Origin: Mucilaginibacter frigoritolerans
GTDB lineage: Bacteria; Bacteroidota; Bacteroidia; Sphingobacteriales; Sphingobacteriaceae
Assembly: GCF_007830615.1 (NCBI RefSeq)
Contig: NZ_VLLI01000016.1
Location: forward strand, 59,618-123,617
Direction of reading: 5' to 3'
DNA length: 64,000 nt
Of the stretch, positions 9,333 to 19,450 are shown in pieces; position 1 is the stretch's first letter, and each line of letters begins with the position of its first letter. The notes under the pieces are model-generated. The model saw only the letters and a list, made by a program, of their open reading frames with translations, had not been told where the DNA came from and searched no databases. The position numbers and the translations under genes are program-made.

Positions 9333-10847
9333 ATGGAAGATTACATTTTAGCGTTAGACCAGGGAACAACCAGTTCCAGGGCTATTATTTTTGATCATGA
9401 TGGAAAAATCAGATCTGTAGCACAAAAAGAATTTACTCAGATTTTTCCACAATCGGGATGGGTAGAACATGATCCTAATGAAATATGGTTTACTCAGGCA
9501 GGAGTAGCAGCCGAAGCAACCGTTAAGATGGGTATTAACGGCACTAACATCAAAGCAATAGGCATTACTAACCAGCGGGAAACAACCATAGTTTGGGACC
9601 GAATTACCGGTGAGCCGGTTTATAACGCCATTGTTTGGCAGGACAGGCGAACTGCAGAGTTTTGCGATCAATTAAAAAAACAGGGCAAAACAGAACTGAT
9701 ACGCTCAAAAACAGGGCTTGTAATTGATTCTTATTTTTCAGGAACCAAAATAAAGTGGATCCTGGATAATGTAGAAGGCGCCCGCGAAAAAGCAAATGCC
9801 GGTGAACTGGCTTTCGGTACTGTTGATAGCTGGCTTGTATGGAAATTTACCAGGGGCAAAGTGCATGTTACCGATATAACTAATGCCAGCCGAACCATGC
9901 TGTTCAATATCCGTACCCAGCAATGGGATGATGAATTGTTAGCACTGTTGGATGTTCCTAAAAACATGCTGCCCGAAGTAAAACAATCCAGCGAAATATA
10001 TGGCGAAACAGCCACTACTATATTTGCCTCAAAAATACCAATTGCAGGCATGGCCGGCGATCAGCATGCCGCACTTTTTGGCCAGATGTGTATTGAAAAG
10101 GGCATGGTTAAAAATACGTACGGTACCGGTTGTTTTATGCTAATGAACATTGGCGATAAGTTTATCGAATCAAAAAACAACTTATTAACTACCATTGCAT
10201 GGAAAATTAACGGGCAAATACAATATGCATTTGAAGGAAGCATATTTATAGCCGGAGCTGTTGTTCAATGGTTGCGTGATGGCCTGGGAATTATTAAAAC
10301 ATCAGCCGATGTGGAGCAACTGGCCCTAAGTGTGCCAGACACGCAGGGGGTGTATTTTGTACCTGCTTTTGCCGGCCTTGGCGCTCCTTACTGGAAGCCC
10401 GATGTTAGAGGTACAATTGTTGGCCTTAGCAGAGGTACTACATCAGGTCATATTGCACGGGCGGCAACAGAATCTATCGCTTACCAAACTATGGATGTAT
10501 TAAAAGCAATGGAAGCTGATGCCGGTATCGAGATAAAAGAGTTAAGGGTTGATGGTGGTGCAACAGCTAATAATATGCTGATGCAGTTTCAGTCCGATTT
10601 ACTTAACTGTAAGGTTATAAGGCCTACTATAGTTGAAACAACAGCATTAGGCGCGGCTTATCTGGCCGGATTGGCCGTAGGTTATTGGAAAAACGTGGAA
10701 GAGATACAGCAGCTTTGGAAATCAGAGAAAGAGTTTACTGCTAATGCAGATCCATCAATCATAAAGAAAGGTATCCATGGTTGGGAAAGAGCAATCCATA
10801 CAGCTCAATGCTCTATTGATGAAGTTTCACAAGGTGAATTGGTTTAG
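9333..10847 (+). CDS. glpK: Glycerol kinase
   Basis: 504 residues, the standard length of GlpK. FGGY-family landmarks: N-terminal phosphate loop DQGTTSSRAIIFD, substrate region GITNQRETTIVWD and VWQDRRTAEFC, the catalytic-aspartate segment GMAGDQHAALFGQ, and the C-terminal nucleotide-binding motif ELRVDGGATANNMLMQ. It phosphorylates glycerol to glycerol 3-phosphate in the cytoplasm, supplying GlpD and trapping glycerol entering through GlpF. It lies between glpD and glpF with short gaps (50 and 24 bases), consistent with one operon. I did not check for residues needed for inhibition by fructose 1,6-bisphosphate. Confidence 0.95.
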   Translation: MEDYILALDQGTTSSRAIIFDHDGKIRSVAQKEFTQIFPQSGWVEHDPNEIWFTQAGVAAEATVKMGINGTNIKAIGITNQRETTIVWDRITGEPVYNAIVWQDRRTAEFCDQLKKQGKTELIRSKTGLVIDSYFSGTKIKWILDNVEGAREKANAGELAFGTVDSWLVWKFTRGKVHVTDITNASRTMLFNIRTQQWDDELLALLDVPKNMLPEVKQSSEIYGETATTIFASKIPIAGMAGDQHAALFGQMCIEKGMVKNTYGTGCFMLMNIGDKFIESKNNLLTTIAWKINGQIQYAFEGSIFIAGAVVQWLRDGLGIIKTSADVEQLALSVPDTQGVYFVPAFAGLGAPYWKPDVRGTIVGLSRGTTSGHIARAATESIAYQTMDVLKAMEADAGIEIKELRVDGGATANNMLMQFQSDLLNCKVIRPTIVETTALGAAYLAGLAVGYWKNVEEIQQLWKSEKEFTANADPSIIKKGIHGWERAIHTAQCSIDEVSQGELV

Positions 10848-10871
10848 TTATCAACTTAAAATTTAATTAAG

Positions 10872-11603
10872 ATGTCTCCATTTATAGCGGAGTTAATTGG
10901 CACTATGCTGATGATACTTCTGGGCGATGGCGTAGTAGCCAACGTTCTTCTGAAAGATACCAAAGGAAACAACAGCGGCTGGATGGTAATTACCACCGCC
11001 TGGGGTTTAGCTGTTTTTGTAGCCGTTACTGTTGCAGGTCCATACAGCGGCGCTCATTTAAATCCTGCTGTTACCATCAGCCTTGCAGTTGCAGGTAAAT
11101 TCGCATGGGCAAACGTTGTTCCTTATATTATAGCCCAGTTTATGGGTGCTTTTATTGGTGCTTTCCTGGTTTGGGTAATGTATTATGATCATTTTAAACG
11201 TACTAATGATCCGGCTTCAGTGTTAGCCATATTTTGTACCGGCCCTGCAGTACGCAATTACGTATCAAACATAGCAAGCGAAATTATTGGCGCGTTTGTG
11301 CTGATATTAGTGATCTTTTACATTACAGGTGCCGAAATAACGCCAAGTAAAACACCTATCGGGCTCGGCTCGGTTGGCGCGCTGCCGGTAGCGTTTTTGG
11401 TGTGGGTAATAGGCTTATCATTAGGCGGGACAACCGGCTATGCCATTAACCCGGCACGTGACCTGGGGCCACGAATCATACACGCCTTATTACCAATTAA
11501 AGGTAAAGGCGGCAGCGACTGGGCTTACTCATGGATCCCGATTGCAGGCCCTCTTATAGGAGCGGTAATAGCAGCGCTTTTATACGATCAACTACATGGA
11601 TAA
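10872..11603 (+). CDS. glpF: Glycerol facilitator, MIP/aquaporin family
   Basis: 243 residues with six transmembrane segments and the two half-helix NPA motifs: GAHLNPAVTI (about residue 62) and GYAINPARDLGPR (about 197). The aspartate after the second NPA (NPARD) is the classic marker of glycerol-conducting members (GlpF) as opposed to water-selective aquaporins. Role: facilitated entry of glycerol across the inner membrane. It starts 24 bases after glpK and is followed 31 bases later by an outer-membrane protein gene, forming a glycerol uptake and catabolism operon. Confidence 0.93.
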   Translation: MSPFIAELIGTMLMILLGDGVVANVLLKDTKGNNSGWMVITTAWGLAVFVAVTVAGPYSGAHLNPAVTISLAVAGKFAWANVVPYIIAQFMGAFIGAFLVWVMYYDHFKRTNDPASVLAIFCTGPAVRNYVSNIASEIIGAFVLILVIFYITGAEITPSKTPIGLGSVGALPVAFLVWVIGLSLGGTTGYAINPARDLGPRIIHALLPIKGKGGSDWAYSWIPIAGPLIGAVIAALLYDQLHG

Positions 11604-11634
11604 ATAAACCTGTTAATTTTTTAACACCATTTTT

Positions 11635-12411
11635 ATGAAAACCATTTATAAAGTTAGCCTAATGGCTATACTTGGGCTATGCCTTTGTCTTCATGGTATG
11701 GCACAGGATACAACAGCAAGAAAAAAAGACACTACCGTATTAAAAAAATACCAACCCTTTGATGTTAATTTACAGGTGCGCAGCCTTTATATATGGCGCG
11801 GTTTCATAGTTTCAAACAGCCCCATCAGTGATGTAGATATTCATTATACAACCCGCGACAGAAGTTTTGCCGTTGGTGTATGGGGAGGAACGGGCTTTAC
11901 CGGTGATTACAAGGAATTTGATTATTATGTAAGCTATACTAAATCAGGCTTTAATTTTTCGGTCTGGGACATCAATAATTTCACCAATTATCCAAATGCC
12001 AATTTGTTTAATTATAACCCTGCCAGTACTTCGCATTTTATAGATGTAACAGCTGGTTATCAATTTGGCAACTCTTTTCCGTTAAGTATTAATTGGAGTA
12101 CAATTGTACAGGGACGGGATACCTATGTAAAAAGCAATGGTGATTTGGCCAATGCCTACTCCAACTATGTAGTACTTGATTACAGGTTGTGGAAACAAGA
12201 CAGCTCTGATCTGCATATTTTTGCAGGAGGTGGATTTGCGTTTGGCAGGGATCAGAATTTTTATGGGTCCAAACCTAATATTGTAAATACCGGGTTAACG
12301 CTTAATAAGGAATTAGTTCTTTTTAATTATCATATGCCCGTTGCCGCTACCGCGATGTTCAGCCCCGAACATAAGGATGGGGCGCTGCAATTGATTATCA
12401 ATGTTTTTTAA
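11635..12411 (+). CDS. Putative outer-membrane beta-barrel protein of the glycerol operon
   Basis: 258 residues with a signal peptide (MKTIYKVSLMAILGLCLCLH, cleavage after GMAQ). The mature part has alternating aromatic and hydrophobic residues (VRSLYIWRGFIV, FAVGVWGGTGF, FDYYVSYTKSGFNFSVWD) and ends in the hydrophobic LQLIINVF, all typical of a small beta-barrel. The start resembles the WRG-containing first strand of TorF-type putative porins, but the assignment is tentative. Position directly after glpF, before the operon's terminator, suggests a role in passage of glycerol or glycerol phosphodiesters through the outer membrane (inference). Confidence 0.7.
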   Translation: MKTIYKVSLMAILGLCLCLHGMAQDTTARKKDTTVLKKYQPFDVNLQVRSLYIWRGFIVSNSPISDVDIHYTTRDRSFAVGVWGGTGFTGDYKEFDYYVSYTKSGFNFSVWDINNFTNYPNANLFNYNPASTSHFIDVTAGYQFGNSFPLSINWSTIVQGRDTYVKSNGDLANAYSNYVVLDYRLWKQDSSDLHIFAGGGFAFGRDQNFYGSKPNIVNTGLTLNKELVLFNYHMPVAATAMFSPEHKDGALQLIINVF

Positions 12412-12470
12412 ATTGTGTTATATAAAAGCTGAAGGCACAATAAAATATAATTAATTGATTAACAAGCTTC

Positions 12471-12512
12471 AAAGAGACTGTATCATAAATCATGATCAGT
12501 CTCTTTTTTTAT
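12471..12512 (+). terminator. Rho-independent terminator of the glycerol operon
   Basis: AAAGAGACTG (12471-12480) pairs perfectly with CAGTCTCTTT (12497-12506) across a 16-base loop and runs into a T tract at 12504-12511. It lies 60 bases after the last gene of the operon. Confidence 0.85.
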
Positions 12513-12556
12513 TATACCCCCCTTATTGCTATTGAATTGAACATTCTGACAGGCAT

Positions 12557-12606
12557 GACTACCTCATTCCGGAAATCCCTGTTTGTACCTTTGGAATGAA
12601 GTAGTC
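12557..12606. repeat. 14-bp inverted repeat between convergent operons
   Basis: GACTACCTCATTCC (12557-12570) and GGAATGAAGTAGTC (12593-12606) form a 14-bp stem with one G-T pair and a 22-base loop. It sits 20 bases past the stop of the minus-strand amidohydrolase gene. There is no T tract on either side, so it may be an mRNA 3'-end stabiliser or part of termination for the minus-strand operon rather than a canonical terminator. Confidence 0.5.
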
Positions 12607-12626
12607 AATGGCTTCGGAATATCCAC

Positions 12627-13916
12627 TTAATTACCTATACCTAAATAGACTTTTCCCGCTTTCATTACAAATACCACGTTTTTGATTGCCTTAATATCCG
12701 TGAGCGGGTCGCCGTCAACTGCAATTACATCGGCAAACCTACCTTTGCTAATGCTACCCAATTCCTGTTGCTTTCCTAAAAGTATAGCTGCATTAGATGT
12801 AGCCGATTTGATGGCGTCCATCGCAGGCATTCCGGCATCAACCATATACCCGAACTCAAGGTAATTCAAGCCATGGTCAAATGCCCCCGCATCAGTTCCG
12901 AAAGCAATTTTAACACCGGCTTTATACGCTTTTGCAAAAGTCCTTTGAATCTGATCACCAAAAGCTATCGCTTTACCGGCAATAATTGGCGGATAATACC
13001 CTTTCCTTGCAGAGTCGGCAACGGCCTTGCCGGCAATAATGGTGGGTACATACCATGTACCATATTGCTTCATCAGCCTGATATCTTCATCATCCATGTA
13101 AGTGCCATGTTCAATTGAGGCTACACCGCCTAATATGGCCCTCCGTATTCCTTCGGCCCCGTGGGCGTGACAGGCCACCTTCAAGCCATAATCGTTAGCT
13201 GTTTCAACTACTGCCTTAATTTCATCAATGCTGAACTTTGCTTTTTTATTATTGTCTCCCAATTCAAAAACACCACCGGTTGAAGCGATCTTTATTACAT
13301 CAGCACCTGCTTTTATTTGAAGCCTTACTGCTTTTATCAGCTCATCCCTCCCATCGGCAACCCCATCTTCGGGTCCGGGACGATGATTGAAAACATCATC
13401 CCGGAAACCGTTTGTTGGGTCGCTTGCGCCACCGCTTGATGAGATGATCTTCCCGGCGGTAAATATCCGCGGGCCATCAACCCAACCCTTTTCAACCGCA
13501 TTTCGCAGGCTGATATTTACACCAGTACCGCCCAGATCACGCACGGTAGTAAAACCGGCTAAAAGTGTTTTTTTTGCAAAACTTACTGAACGATACGCAA
13601 TATCCGCATCTGATAAAGTAAAGGTCTCCAGCAAGGTGTTGGTGCTCAGGATGTCTTCCAGGTGCACATGGCAATCTATAAGGCCTGGTAAAACGGTCTT
13701 CGATTTCAGATCGATTACTTTATCTGCACTGCCGGCATCGGGATAACCGCTGACTACACTTTGTATCCGGCCGCTATCCACAATAATGGTTACCTTAGTT
13801 TGAACGGTATTGGAAATACCATCAATAAGTTTACCACAGTACAGATAGGTTTTTTGAGCATGTGCAATTTGAGCACACAGCAATAAACACAGCACTATTA
13901 TCTTTTTCATTTGCAT
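12627..13916 (-). CDS. Secreted metal-dependent amidohydrolase
   Basis: 429 residues with a signal peptide (KKIIVLCLLLCAQIAHAQ). The amidohydrolase superfamily signature is complete: DCHVHLED after LPGLI (first metal pair, about residue 82), a likely metal-bridging lysine in GADVIKIASTGG, HAHG (about 248), the histidine in SIEHGTYMDD, and FGTDAG for the catalytic aspartate. The closest functional relatives are exported imidazolonepropionase-like or Xaa-Pro dipeptidase-like enzymes that cleave acyl dipeptides or cyclic amides. It is the last gene of a SusC-SusD-unknown-amidohydrolase cluster, so it likely processes the compound bound by that uptake pair (inference). The start at 13916 (MQMKK) could equally be the ATG at 13910. 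Confidence 0.85.
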   Translation of the reverse strand: MQMKKIIVLCLLLCAQIAHAQKTYLYCGKLIDGISNTVQTKVTIIVDSGRIQSVVSGYPDAGSADKVIDLKSKTVLPGLIDCHVHLEDILSTNTLLETFTLSDADIAYRSVSFAKKTLLAGFTTVRDLGGTGVNISLRNAVEKGWVDGPRIFTAGKIISSSGGASDPTNGFRDDVFNHRPGPEDGVADGRDELIKAVRLQIKAGADVIKIASTGGVFELGDNNKKAKFSIDEIKAVVETANDYGLKVACHAHGAEGIRRAILGGVASIEHGTYMDDEDIRLMKQYGTWYVPTIIAGKAVADSARKGYYPPIIAGKAIAFGDQIQRTFAKAYKAGVKIAFGTDAGAFDHGLNYLEFGYMVDAGMPAMDAIKSATSNAAILLGKQQELGSISKGRFADVIAVDGDPLTDIKAIKNVVFVMKAGKVYLGIGN

Positions 13917-13953
13917 ATATTTTCCGGTTGAAAATGTATTAATGTGTGCTATT

Positions 13954-14415
13954 TTAATTTAATGGAAGATTTTCAACAGTTACATCCCAGTGGGCAATCA
14001 CAATTTCCCATCGCCGCTGCTCTTCCTTTTTATAGGTTTCCTGATCGGGAAACAATTGCAATTTATATGGGTCAACAATACTGTAATCAAAGGCAAGCGC
14101 AGCCGTTTTAAAAACTACGCTTACTTTTAAATCCCAGCGGCTCTCCTCGCTGCTGTGCAATCGTGGGGTTTCTGCTTCAATACTTATTACATCGCCTTTC
14201 TCCTGTAATTTTTTTAATAAAGGGTAGTGATTCTTCTTCCACAGTGCAATAAACTCATCTGTGTAACCCCACTTTATTTTGTAATAATCTTCTATTTTAA
14301 AATACTCAGCCGGGTTTGCTTTTTGGGCCGAAGCCTGGTTGCCTGAAATCAACAGAACCATTGCTATCAGCGTTACTGTTAATGATTTGAAGTAGCGTAT
14401 GTTTACTTTTTTCAT
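13954..14415 (-). CDS. Secreted protein of unknown function in a SusCD operon
   Basis: 153 residues with a signal peptide ending in ASAQ (about residue 30). The mature part contains ADYxK-like elements (EYFKIEDYYKIKWGYTDEFI), then WKKNHYPLLKKLQEKGDVI and a C-terminal WEIVIAHWDVTVENLP. Tyrosine- and tryptophan-rich periodicity suggests a small alpha/beta fold of the dimeric ferredoxin-like type, but I do not recognise a family. It lies between the SusD gene (21 bases) and the amidohydrolase gene (37 bases) on the minus strand, so it belongs to the same transcription unit and probably acts in the periplasm. Confidence 0.7.
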   Translation of the reverse strand: MKKVNIRYFKSLTVTLIAMVLLISGNQASAQKANPAEYFKIEDYYKIKWGYTDEFIALWKKNHYPLLKKLQEKGDVISIEAETPRLHSSEESRWDLKVSVVFKTAALAFDYSIVDPYKLQLFPDQETYKKEEQRRWEIVIAHWDVTVENLPLN

Positions 14416-14436
14416 GTTGTTTAATTTAAAACGTGG

Positions 14437-15888
14437 TTAGTTTTTGTCCCAGAATAACTTTGTCGCAATATTATCTCCTCCTATTGCTGCGGCAGCCTGG
14501 CTGTAATTAGCCTGATTAACATTTTGCTCAGTTATTGGGTAAGTAAAACGGTTAAGATAGGATGTTTGGTTTGGCGGCAATGGCAGCACCAGGCCTAACC
14601 TCCTTATCTCTGTCCAGGCCTCATAACCTCTGTTGTAAAGGGCAATATACTTCTGGGTTCCGATTTTCAGTTTATACGAACCTGTGGCTGTTGCGTAAGC
14701 AACTTTGGGATTGGCAAGGTAAGTACTAATGTCATTGGCGCTGCCTCCCCAATAATTTATGGAAGCTGTTATCGCATTAATGTAATGTTGCTCTGCGGTT
14801 CCGCCTACATTAAATCCCCTTTCTACTGCTTCCGCCAGATCAAATTCAACTTCCGAGTAATCAGCCAGCAACGATGGCAGGTTCGGCTGGGCAATAGTAT
14901 TGCTGAATGTGGAGAATTTATTATAGGTATTCACCTTGCCTATAGCACCGCCCTTATACACCAGCAGATCACCTGCTTGTGGTGTAGCATTCGTATCAAT
15001 GGCGGTATAATAAGCCGGTCTCCTTGGATCGTTTAAACTATTCAGCAGATCAACAAGTGTTGCCCCTGCAACATAATCTATTAAATGGCCTTGTACCTGA
15101 TCAACCCACAGCGGATTGGTATTTGGTGTAGTTGTTAAATAGTTAAAGCTTACATTATCAGCATTTGATTGTAAGGCATTTGGAGCCGCAGCTTCCACAG
15201 CCAGTTGAGCTTTTGCCGGCTCTACATCAGCCAGGGTTATACCTACTTTTAACTTTACGGTATTGCCAAACTTTTTCCATGAACTGATCTCGTTAGTACC
15301 ATTGAACAACAGATCGGCGGTATTGAATCCAGGCGCGCTGGTATTAAGCTTTGAAAGTGCATCATCCAGGCGGCTTAATAAACTATCATAAATCTGGCTT
15401 GCATCATCATATTTAGGTGTAGTATTGGTATAATCAACCGCTTGGGTATAAGGAATATTGCCAAAAGTGTTGACCAATACCGCATAAGCATATACCTCAA
15501 GGATATTGATCTGTGCCAGCTGGTTACTTTTTTGTGCCGCTGACAAAGTTACGTCAGCTTCCGTAAGCTTGTTTGCCTCGTATAAATTACGCAATACATT
15601 TACATAAATAGCATTCCAGAAACCATCAGGAACATTACGCAATTTCAAGTCATAATCGCTTTCGGATATTGCAGTGGTCTCGGTCCATTGCTGGGCAGTC
15701 AGCCTGAATATATTAACATTATAAGCGCTGGTTGCCAATACATCCGACAGTTGTTTTTCTGCATAGGAAAACAAGGTGGATGCCGGTACAGCAGTCGCGC
15801 TTTTGGTATCATTATTCAGGGATTCATCTTTTTTAACACAGCCGCTTAATGCCATGGCGGTCAGCAGCGTTAATATTATCTTTTTCAT
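14437..15888 (-). CDS. SusD/RagB-family lipoprotein (SusD-like group 2)
   Basis: 483 residues with a lipoprotein signal peptide (lipobox ALSGC at about residues 13-17). Family features are the N-terminal TPR-like helices (LRNLYEANKLTEADVTLSAA), the region YAVLVNTFGNIPYTQA and the C-terminal YNRGYEAWTEIRRLG, which match the SusD-like/RagB group found with peptide or carbohydrate transporters. Surface lipoprotein that lids the SusC barrel and binds substrate. Its gene starts 4 bases after the SusC stop, the standard SusC-SusD order on the minus strand. The amidohydrolase partner suggests an amide- or peptide-type substrate rather than a glycan (inference). Confidence 0.87.
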   Translation of the reverse strand: MKKIILTLLTAMALSGCVKKDESLNNDTKSATAVPASTLFSYAEKQLSDVLATSAYNVNIFRLTAQQWTETTAISESDYDLKLRNVPDGFWNAIYVNVLRNLYEANKLTEADVTLSAAQKSNQLAQINILEVYAYAVLVNTFGNIPYTQAVDYTNTTPKYDDASQIYDSLLSRLDDALSKLNTSAPGFNTADLLFNGTNEISSWKKFGNTVKLKVGITLADVEPAKAQLAVEAAAPNALQSNADNVSFNYLTTTPNTNPLWVDQVQGHLIDYVAGATLVDLLNSLNDPRRPAYYTAIDTNATPQAGDLLVYKGGAIGKVNTYNKFSTFSNTIAQPNLPSLLADYSEVEFDLAEAVERGFNVGGTAEQHYINAITASINYWGGSANDISTYLANPKVAYATATGSYKLKIGTQKYIALYNRGYEAWTEIRRLGLVLPLPPNQTSYLNRFTYPITEQNVNQANYSQAAAAIGGDNIATKLFWDKN

Positions 15889-15892
15889 CTGT

Positions 15893-18800
15893 TTAGAAAG
15901 TAAATTTTAAGTTAAAACCATATCTGCGCACGTTGGGGTATGAGCCAAGCTGAACTCCCTGGTAGGCGCTGCCTGCACCAAGGCCATCTTCCGGATCAGC
16001 ATAAGGAATGTTCTTATGGATTATCCAAAGGTTACGGCCATTAAGAGAAACGTCGATTGCTTTTACAGCTCCGATTTTCTGTACAAATGATGCAGGTACA
16101 CTATAGGTAAGTGCAGCTTCTCTTAGCTTAATGTAGGAAGCATCATATACAAAGGCTTTGTTCGGGGCTGTTTGATAGCCATAAGCCGACTGATTTTGAG
16201 AAGCGTCAATCCGGGTGGTGTTCGGCGCTCCGTTTGCATAAACACCAGGCAGAATAACACCCCCGCCTTGTGATAAAGGATTTCTTTTAGGATTGCCCAA
16301 ATCATTTAAGCCTGCTGTTTCGGGGTATAATCCTGTCCATAAACCAAATACCATATCTACATCATAGATATTTCCACCATGGCTAAAGTCAACTAAAAAG
16401 CTTAAAGTGAAATTCTTATAACGGAAAGCATTATAGACACCGCCGGTCCAATCCGGGTTGGAGTTTCCTAAATTATTATTAGAGTTAGATGTAAACAAGT
16501 AATGGCCGCTCGCATCAACCTCTTTTTGCCCGTTTTTGTAAATAAAATCAGTTCCCCTTAAAGTTCCGTACGGTTCGCCCACAGTGGCATTTGTTGTTAC
16601 GCCACCTTTATAAGCTGCCAACTGGTAATTACTTACCCCGTTGTAAAGCGATAAAACCTTATTGGTGTTTTTAGCGAAATTCACATTGATGTTCCATGAA
16701 AAATCATTGTTTTTTATCGGCGTGCCATTTACGGTAACCTCTACACCCTTATTTTGAACATTTCCGGAGTTTACATATAAACCATCATACCCTGTTGCTG
16801 TAGATACTGATACTGGCAGGATCTGATTAATAGTATTATTTTTATAATAAGTAAAGTCGAACCCGATACGGTTTTTAAGGAATGATGCTTCCAAACCGGT
16901 TTCAAAACTCTTTGTCCGCTCTGGTTTCAGGTCGGCGTTATTGCGCACCGTTGACACATAGTAAAGCGGTTCGGATCCAAAGTTGGCAGCCTTATCATAA
17001 ACCTCGCTAATACTGTGCGATGGTGCATCATTACCAACTTCAGCATAATTCAGTTTTACCTTACCGTTGGAAAGCCATGTATAATCTTTAAGCAAGCCGG
17101 AGAAAACAAAACTACCGGCAACAGAAGGGTAATAATAAGTATTGTTTTTATCGGGCAGCGTTGTAGATTGGTCGCGCCTTAAAGTTCCGTCAAGAAAAAG
17201 CAGGTCTTTATAACCGAAAGTAACACCGCTAAAAATGCCGGTTACTACTTTCTGATCAACTTCCTCTATAGGGTAATCTATAGGATTTACCGAATTGCTT
17301 AGAGCAAATAATCCGGGAATTACCAGCCCGCCATTCGTGGAGGCGCTGATAGAGTTAATATTTTGCCGCCTGGCGTTTAAACCTAAAACTCCTTTAAAGC
17401 TGATATCATTTGTGATGGCCTTATTGAAATTCAACAATAAATCGTAATTATTTTCTTTATAAGTGCGGTTTAAACGATAATATGATGATGGCGTAACCAC
17501 GCTGCCAACGTTTATACGCTGTTCCTGAAACTCATTATAATAGTCTTCAGAAGCACGTCCCAAAATATCCAACCAGTTGAACAGTTTGTAATCAAGACTT
17601 ACGTTACCAAAATAACGATCTCTTTCATCTGTTTCATAATTCTGGTATTGAACAAAATAAGGATTGTCCCAATAAGCAGAGCTGAGGTCTGTAGGGCTTT
17701 TAACATTCCAGTTATCATTGCTTTGCGTCCTGAAATAAGCGTCTTTCAGGTCCTGAACATCTACGTTCACCTGCCAGAACTCCCGGAAATTTTGCAGGAT
17801 ATTTATGGGTTCGCCGTTTTGTCCGCCAAAACCAGTTCCTCCTCTGCCCTTTCCTGCGGTTTGCGTATAATTAACACTCGCCTGTGCGGTTAATTTATCC
17901 GTAAGTCTGTAAGAACCTCCGAAATTAAACAAGTTTTTACCTATGCTGCTGTTCGGCAATATGCCATAATCGTCTGACCGGGTATAGCCTAGCTTATAGT
18001 TACCCTTGTCGGTACCGCCGTCAATAAATAAGCTATTATTGAATGTATAGGGATGAGTGAAAAAAGTGGAGGGATCGTTTTTAGCTGCCACCCATGGTGT
18101 TTGTTTATGATAATAGGGTGATGTAGGATCAAGGGACCGCCAGTCATATACCAGCAAATTCGGATCAAACTTTTGACCGTAAGAAGCATCATCGTAGGTA
18201 GGCACCACCAGTTGTTTAGTGCCATTGCCCAATATATCGGTGTAATCAAAATGACTGCCGGGTGTGTTCGGGTCATAGTAAGGCCCATAACCTGCGCCAT
18301 ACTCCTTTTGGTATTGAGCAAATGTGCTCTTATCAACCGACCCAAATTGAACGCCTGTATTTAAAACTACATTAAGGCTTTTACTACCTTTCTTTGTGGT
18401 AATAATAATGGCGCCATTTGCCGCTCTTGATCCATAAAGCGCAGTAGAAGCAGCTCCCTTCAGCACAGTAACGCTGGCAATATCATCCGGGTTGATATCA
18501 GCCCCAGGACTGCCATAGTCATAACCGCCCTTGCCATTGCGTTGGTTTTGGGTTACATTACTAATGCCGCCCAGTTCAAGTTCGCTCGAGTTGTCAATAG
18601 GTACGCCGTCAACCACAAATAATGGCTGGTTACTGCCTGATAGTGATTTAGGCCCTCGTAGCACAATATTTGTTGAGCCACCAATATCATTAGCCTGCCT
18701 GATTTGAGCGCCAGCTATCTTTCCGGATAATTCACCAAGTAAATTGGTATTGCGGTTACTGTTAACTTCTGCCCCGGTTAGTGTTTGCGCAGAGTAAGGC

Positions 18801-19153
18801 AGCTCACTTTTGTTTCTGGAGAGGCCCAATGCTACAACCACCACTTCATCCAATTTATTGGCATTATGGGTTAGCGTTACATTTATGGTTGGCTGGTTAA
18901 CGCTAATTTCTTGGTTATTATAACCTACGAAAGAAAAAACAAGCGTTTCGCCATTGACTGCTTTTATCGCATAATCTCCCTTACCATCTGTTATAGTCCC
19001 TTTTGATGTGTTTTTAATCTTGACGCTTACACCAGGCAAACCGCCTTGCTGGTCGCTAACATTGCCGTGAACAACTTGCTGCTGCGCAAAAGTTACCAGC
19101 GGGCATAAAAAAATAAATAGCAATAGCCATTTAATACGTATTGGTTTCATCAT
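15893..19153 (-). CDS. SusC/RagA-family TonB-linked outer-membrane transporter
   Basis: 1086 residues. A signal peptide (ends TFAQQ) is followed by a carboxypeptidase-regulatory-like beta-sandwich (VVHGNVSDQQGGLPGVSVKI, about residues 27-110), then the plug domain with the SusC signatures FVVDGVPIDN and ALYGSRAANGAIIITTKKG, and a long beta-barrel ending in YGFNLKFTF. There is no STN domain ahead of the sandwich, so this receptor is not expected to signal through a FecR-type anti-sigma factor. Energised uptake across the outer membrane together with the SusD product. First gene of a four-gene minus-strand operon whose upstream region holds a perfect 44-bp palindrome about 300 bases away. Confidence 0.92.
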   Translation of the reverse strand: MMKPIRIKWLLLFIFLCPLVTFAQQQVVHGNVSDQQGGLPGVSVKIKNTSKGTITDGKGDYAIKAVNGETLVFSFVGYNNQEISVNQPTINVTLTHNANKLDEVVVVALGLSRNKSELPYSAQTLTGAEVNSNRNTNLLGELSGKIAGAQIRQANDIGGSTNIVLRGPKSLSGSNQPLFVVDGVPIDNSSELELGGISNVTQNQRNGKGGYDYGSPGADINPDDIASVTVLKGAASTALYGSRAANGAIIITTKKGSKSLNVVLNTGVQFGSVDKSTFAQYQKEYGAGYGPYYDPNTPGSHFDYTDILGNGTKQLVVPTYDDASYGQKFDPNLLVYDWRSLDPTSPYYHKQTPWVAAKNDPSTFFTHPYTFNNSLFIDGGTDKGNYKLGYTRSDDYGILPNSSIGKNLFNFGGSYRLTDKLTAQASVNYTQTAGKGRGGTGFGGQNGEPINILQNFREFWQVNVDVQDLKDAYFRTQSNDNWNVKSPTDLSSAYWDNPYFVQYQNYETDERDRYFGNVSLDYKLFNWLDILGRASEDYYNEFQEQRINVGSVVTPSSYYRLNRTYKENNYDLLLNFNKAITNDISFKGVLGLNARRQNINSISASTNGGLVIPGLFALSNSVNPIDYPIEEVDQKVVTGIFSGVTFGYKDLLFLDGTLRRDQSTTLPDKNNTYYYPSVAGSFVFSGLLKDYTWLSNGKVKLNYAEVGNDAPSHSISEVYDKAANFGSEPLYYVSTVRNNADLKPERTKSFETGLEASFLKNRIGFDFTYYKNNTINQILPVSVSTATGYDGLYVNSGNVQNKGVEVTVNGTPIKNNDFSWNINVNFAKNTNKVLSLYNGVSNYQLAAYKGGVTTNATVGEPYGTLRGTDFIYKNGQKEVDASGHYLFTSNSNNNLGNSNPDWTGGVYNAFRYKNFTLSFLVDFSHGGNIYDVDMVFGLWTGLYPETAGLNDLGNPKRNPLSQGGGVILPGVYANGAPNTTRIDASQNQSAYGYQTAPNKAFVYDASYIKLREAALTYSVPASFVQKIGAVKAIDVSLNGRNLWIIHKNIPYADPEDGLGAGSAYQGVQLGSYPNVRRYGFNLKFTF

Positions 19154-19450
19154 GAAATACTTTTGAGTTTTGAAAATTTTGACAAAAAAGTTCTTTAACT
19201 GATTCCGGGAATCAATTTGAACTGGAAAAGAAAAAATGAAAAGAGTTGTGATGAAGAATTCAGCTTATGATTCCATCAACAATTAAGGAATTTTAACAAC
19301 AATAGCGGGCGCTACACCAAGTGTTAATTTGGAATTGGCAAAAACTAGGTTGAATTCGGTAATGAAAAGACGGATTTGACCCTTTGAATAGGAAAAGTAG
19401 AGTTGTATTCATTGCATTATTATTTTATATCAAAAATGTTACGCGAAGAT

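Noticed and set aside
12682..13746. Several plus-strand frames opposite the amidohydrolase gene
   Set aside because: They are antisense shadows of a gene with full amidohydrolase motifs.
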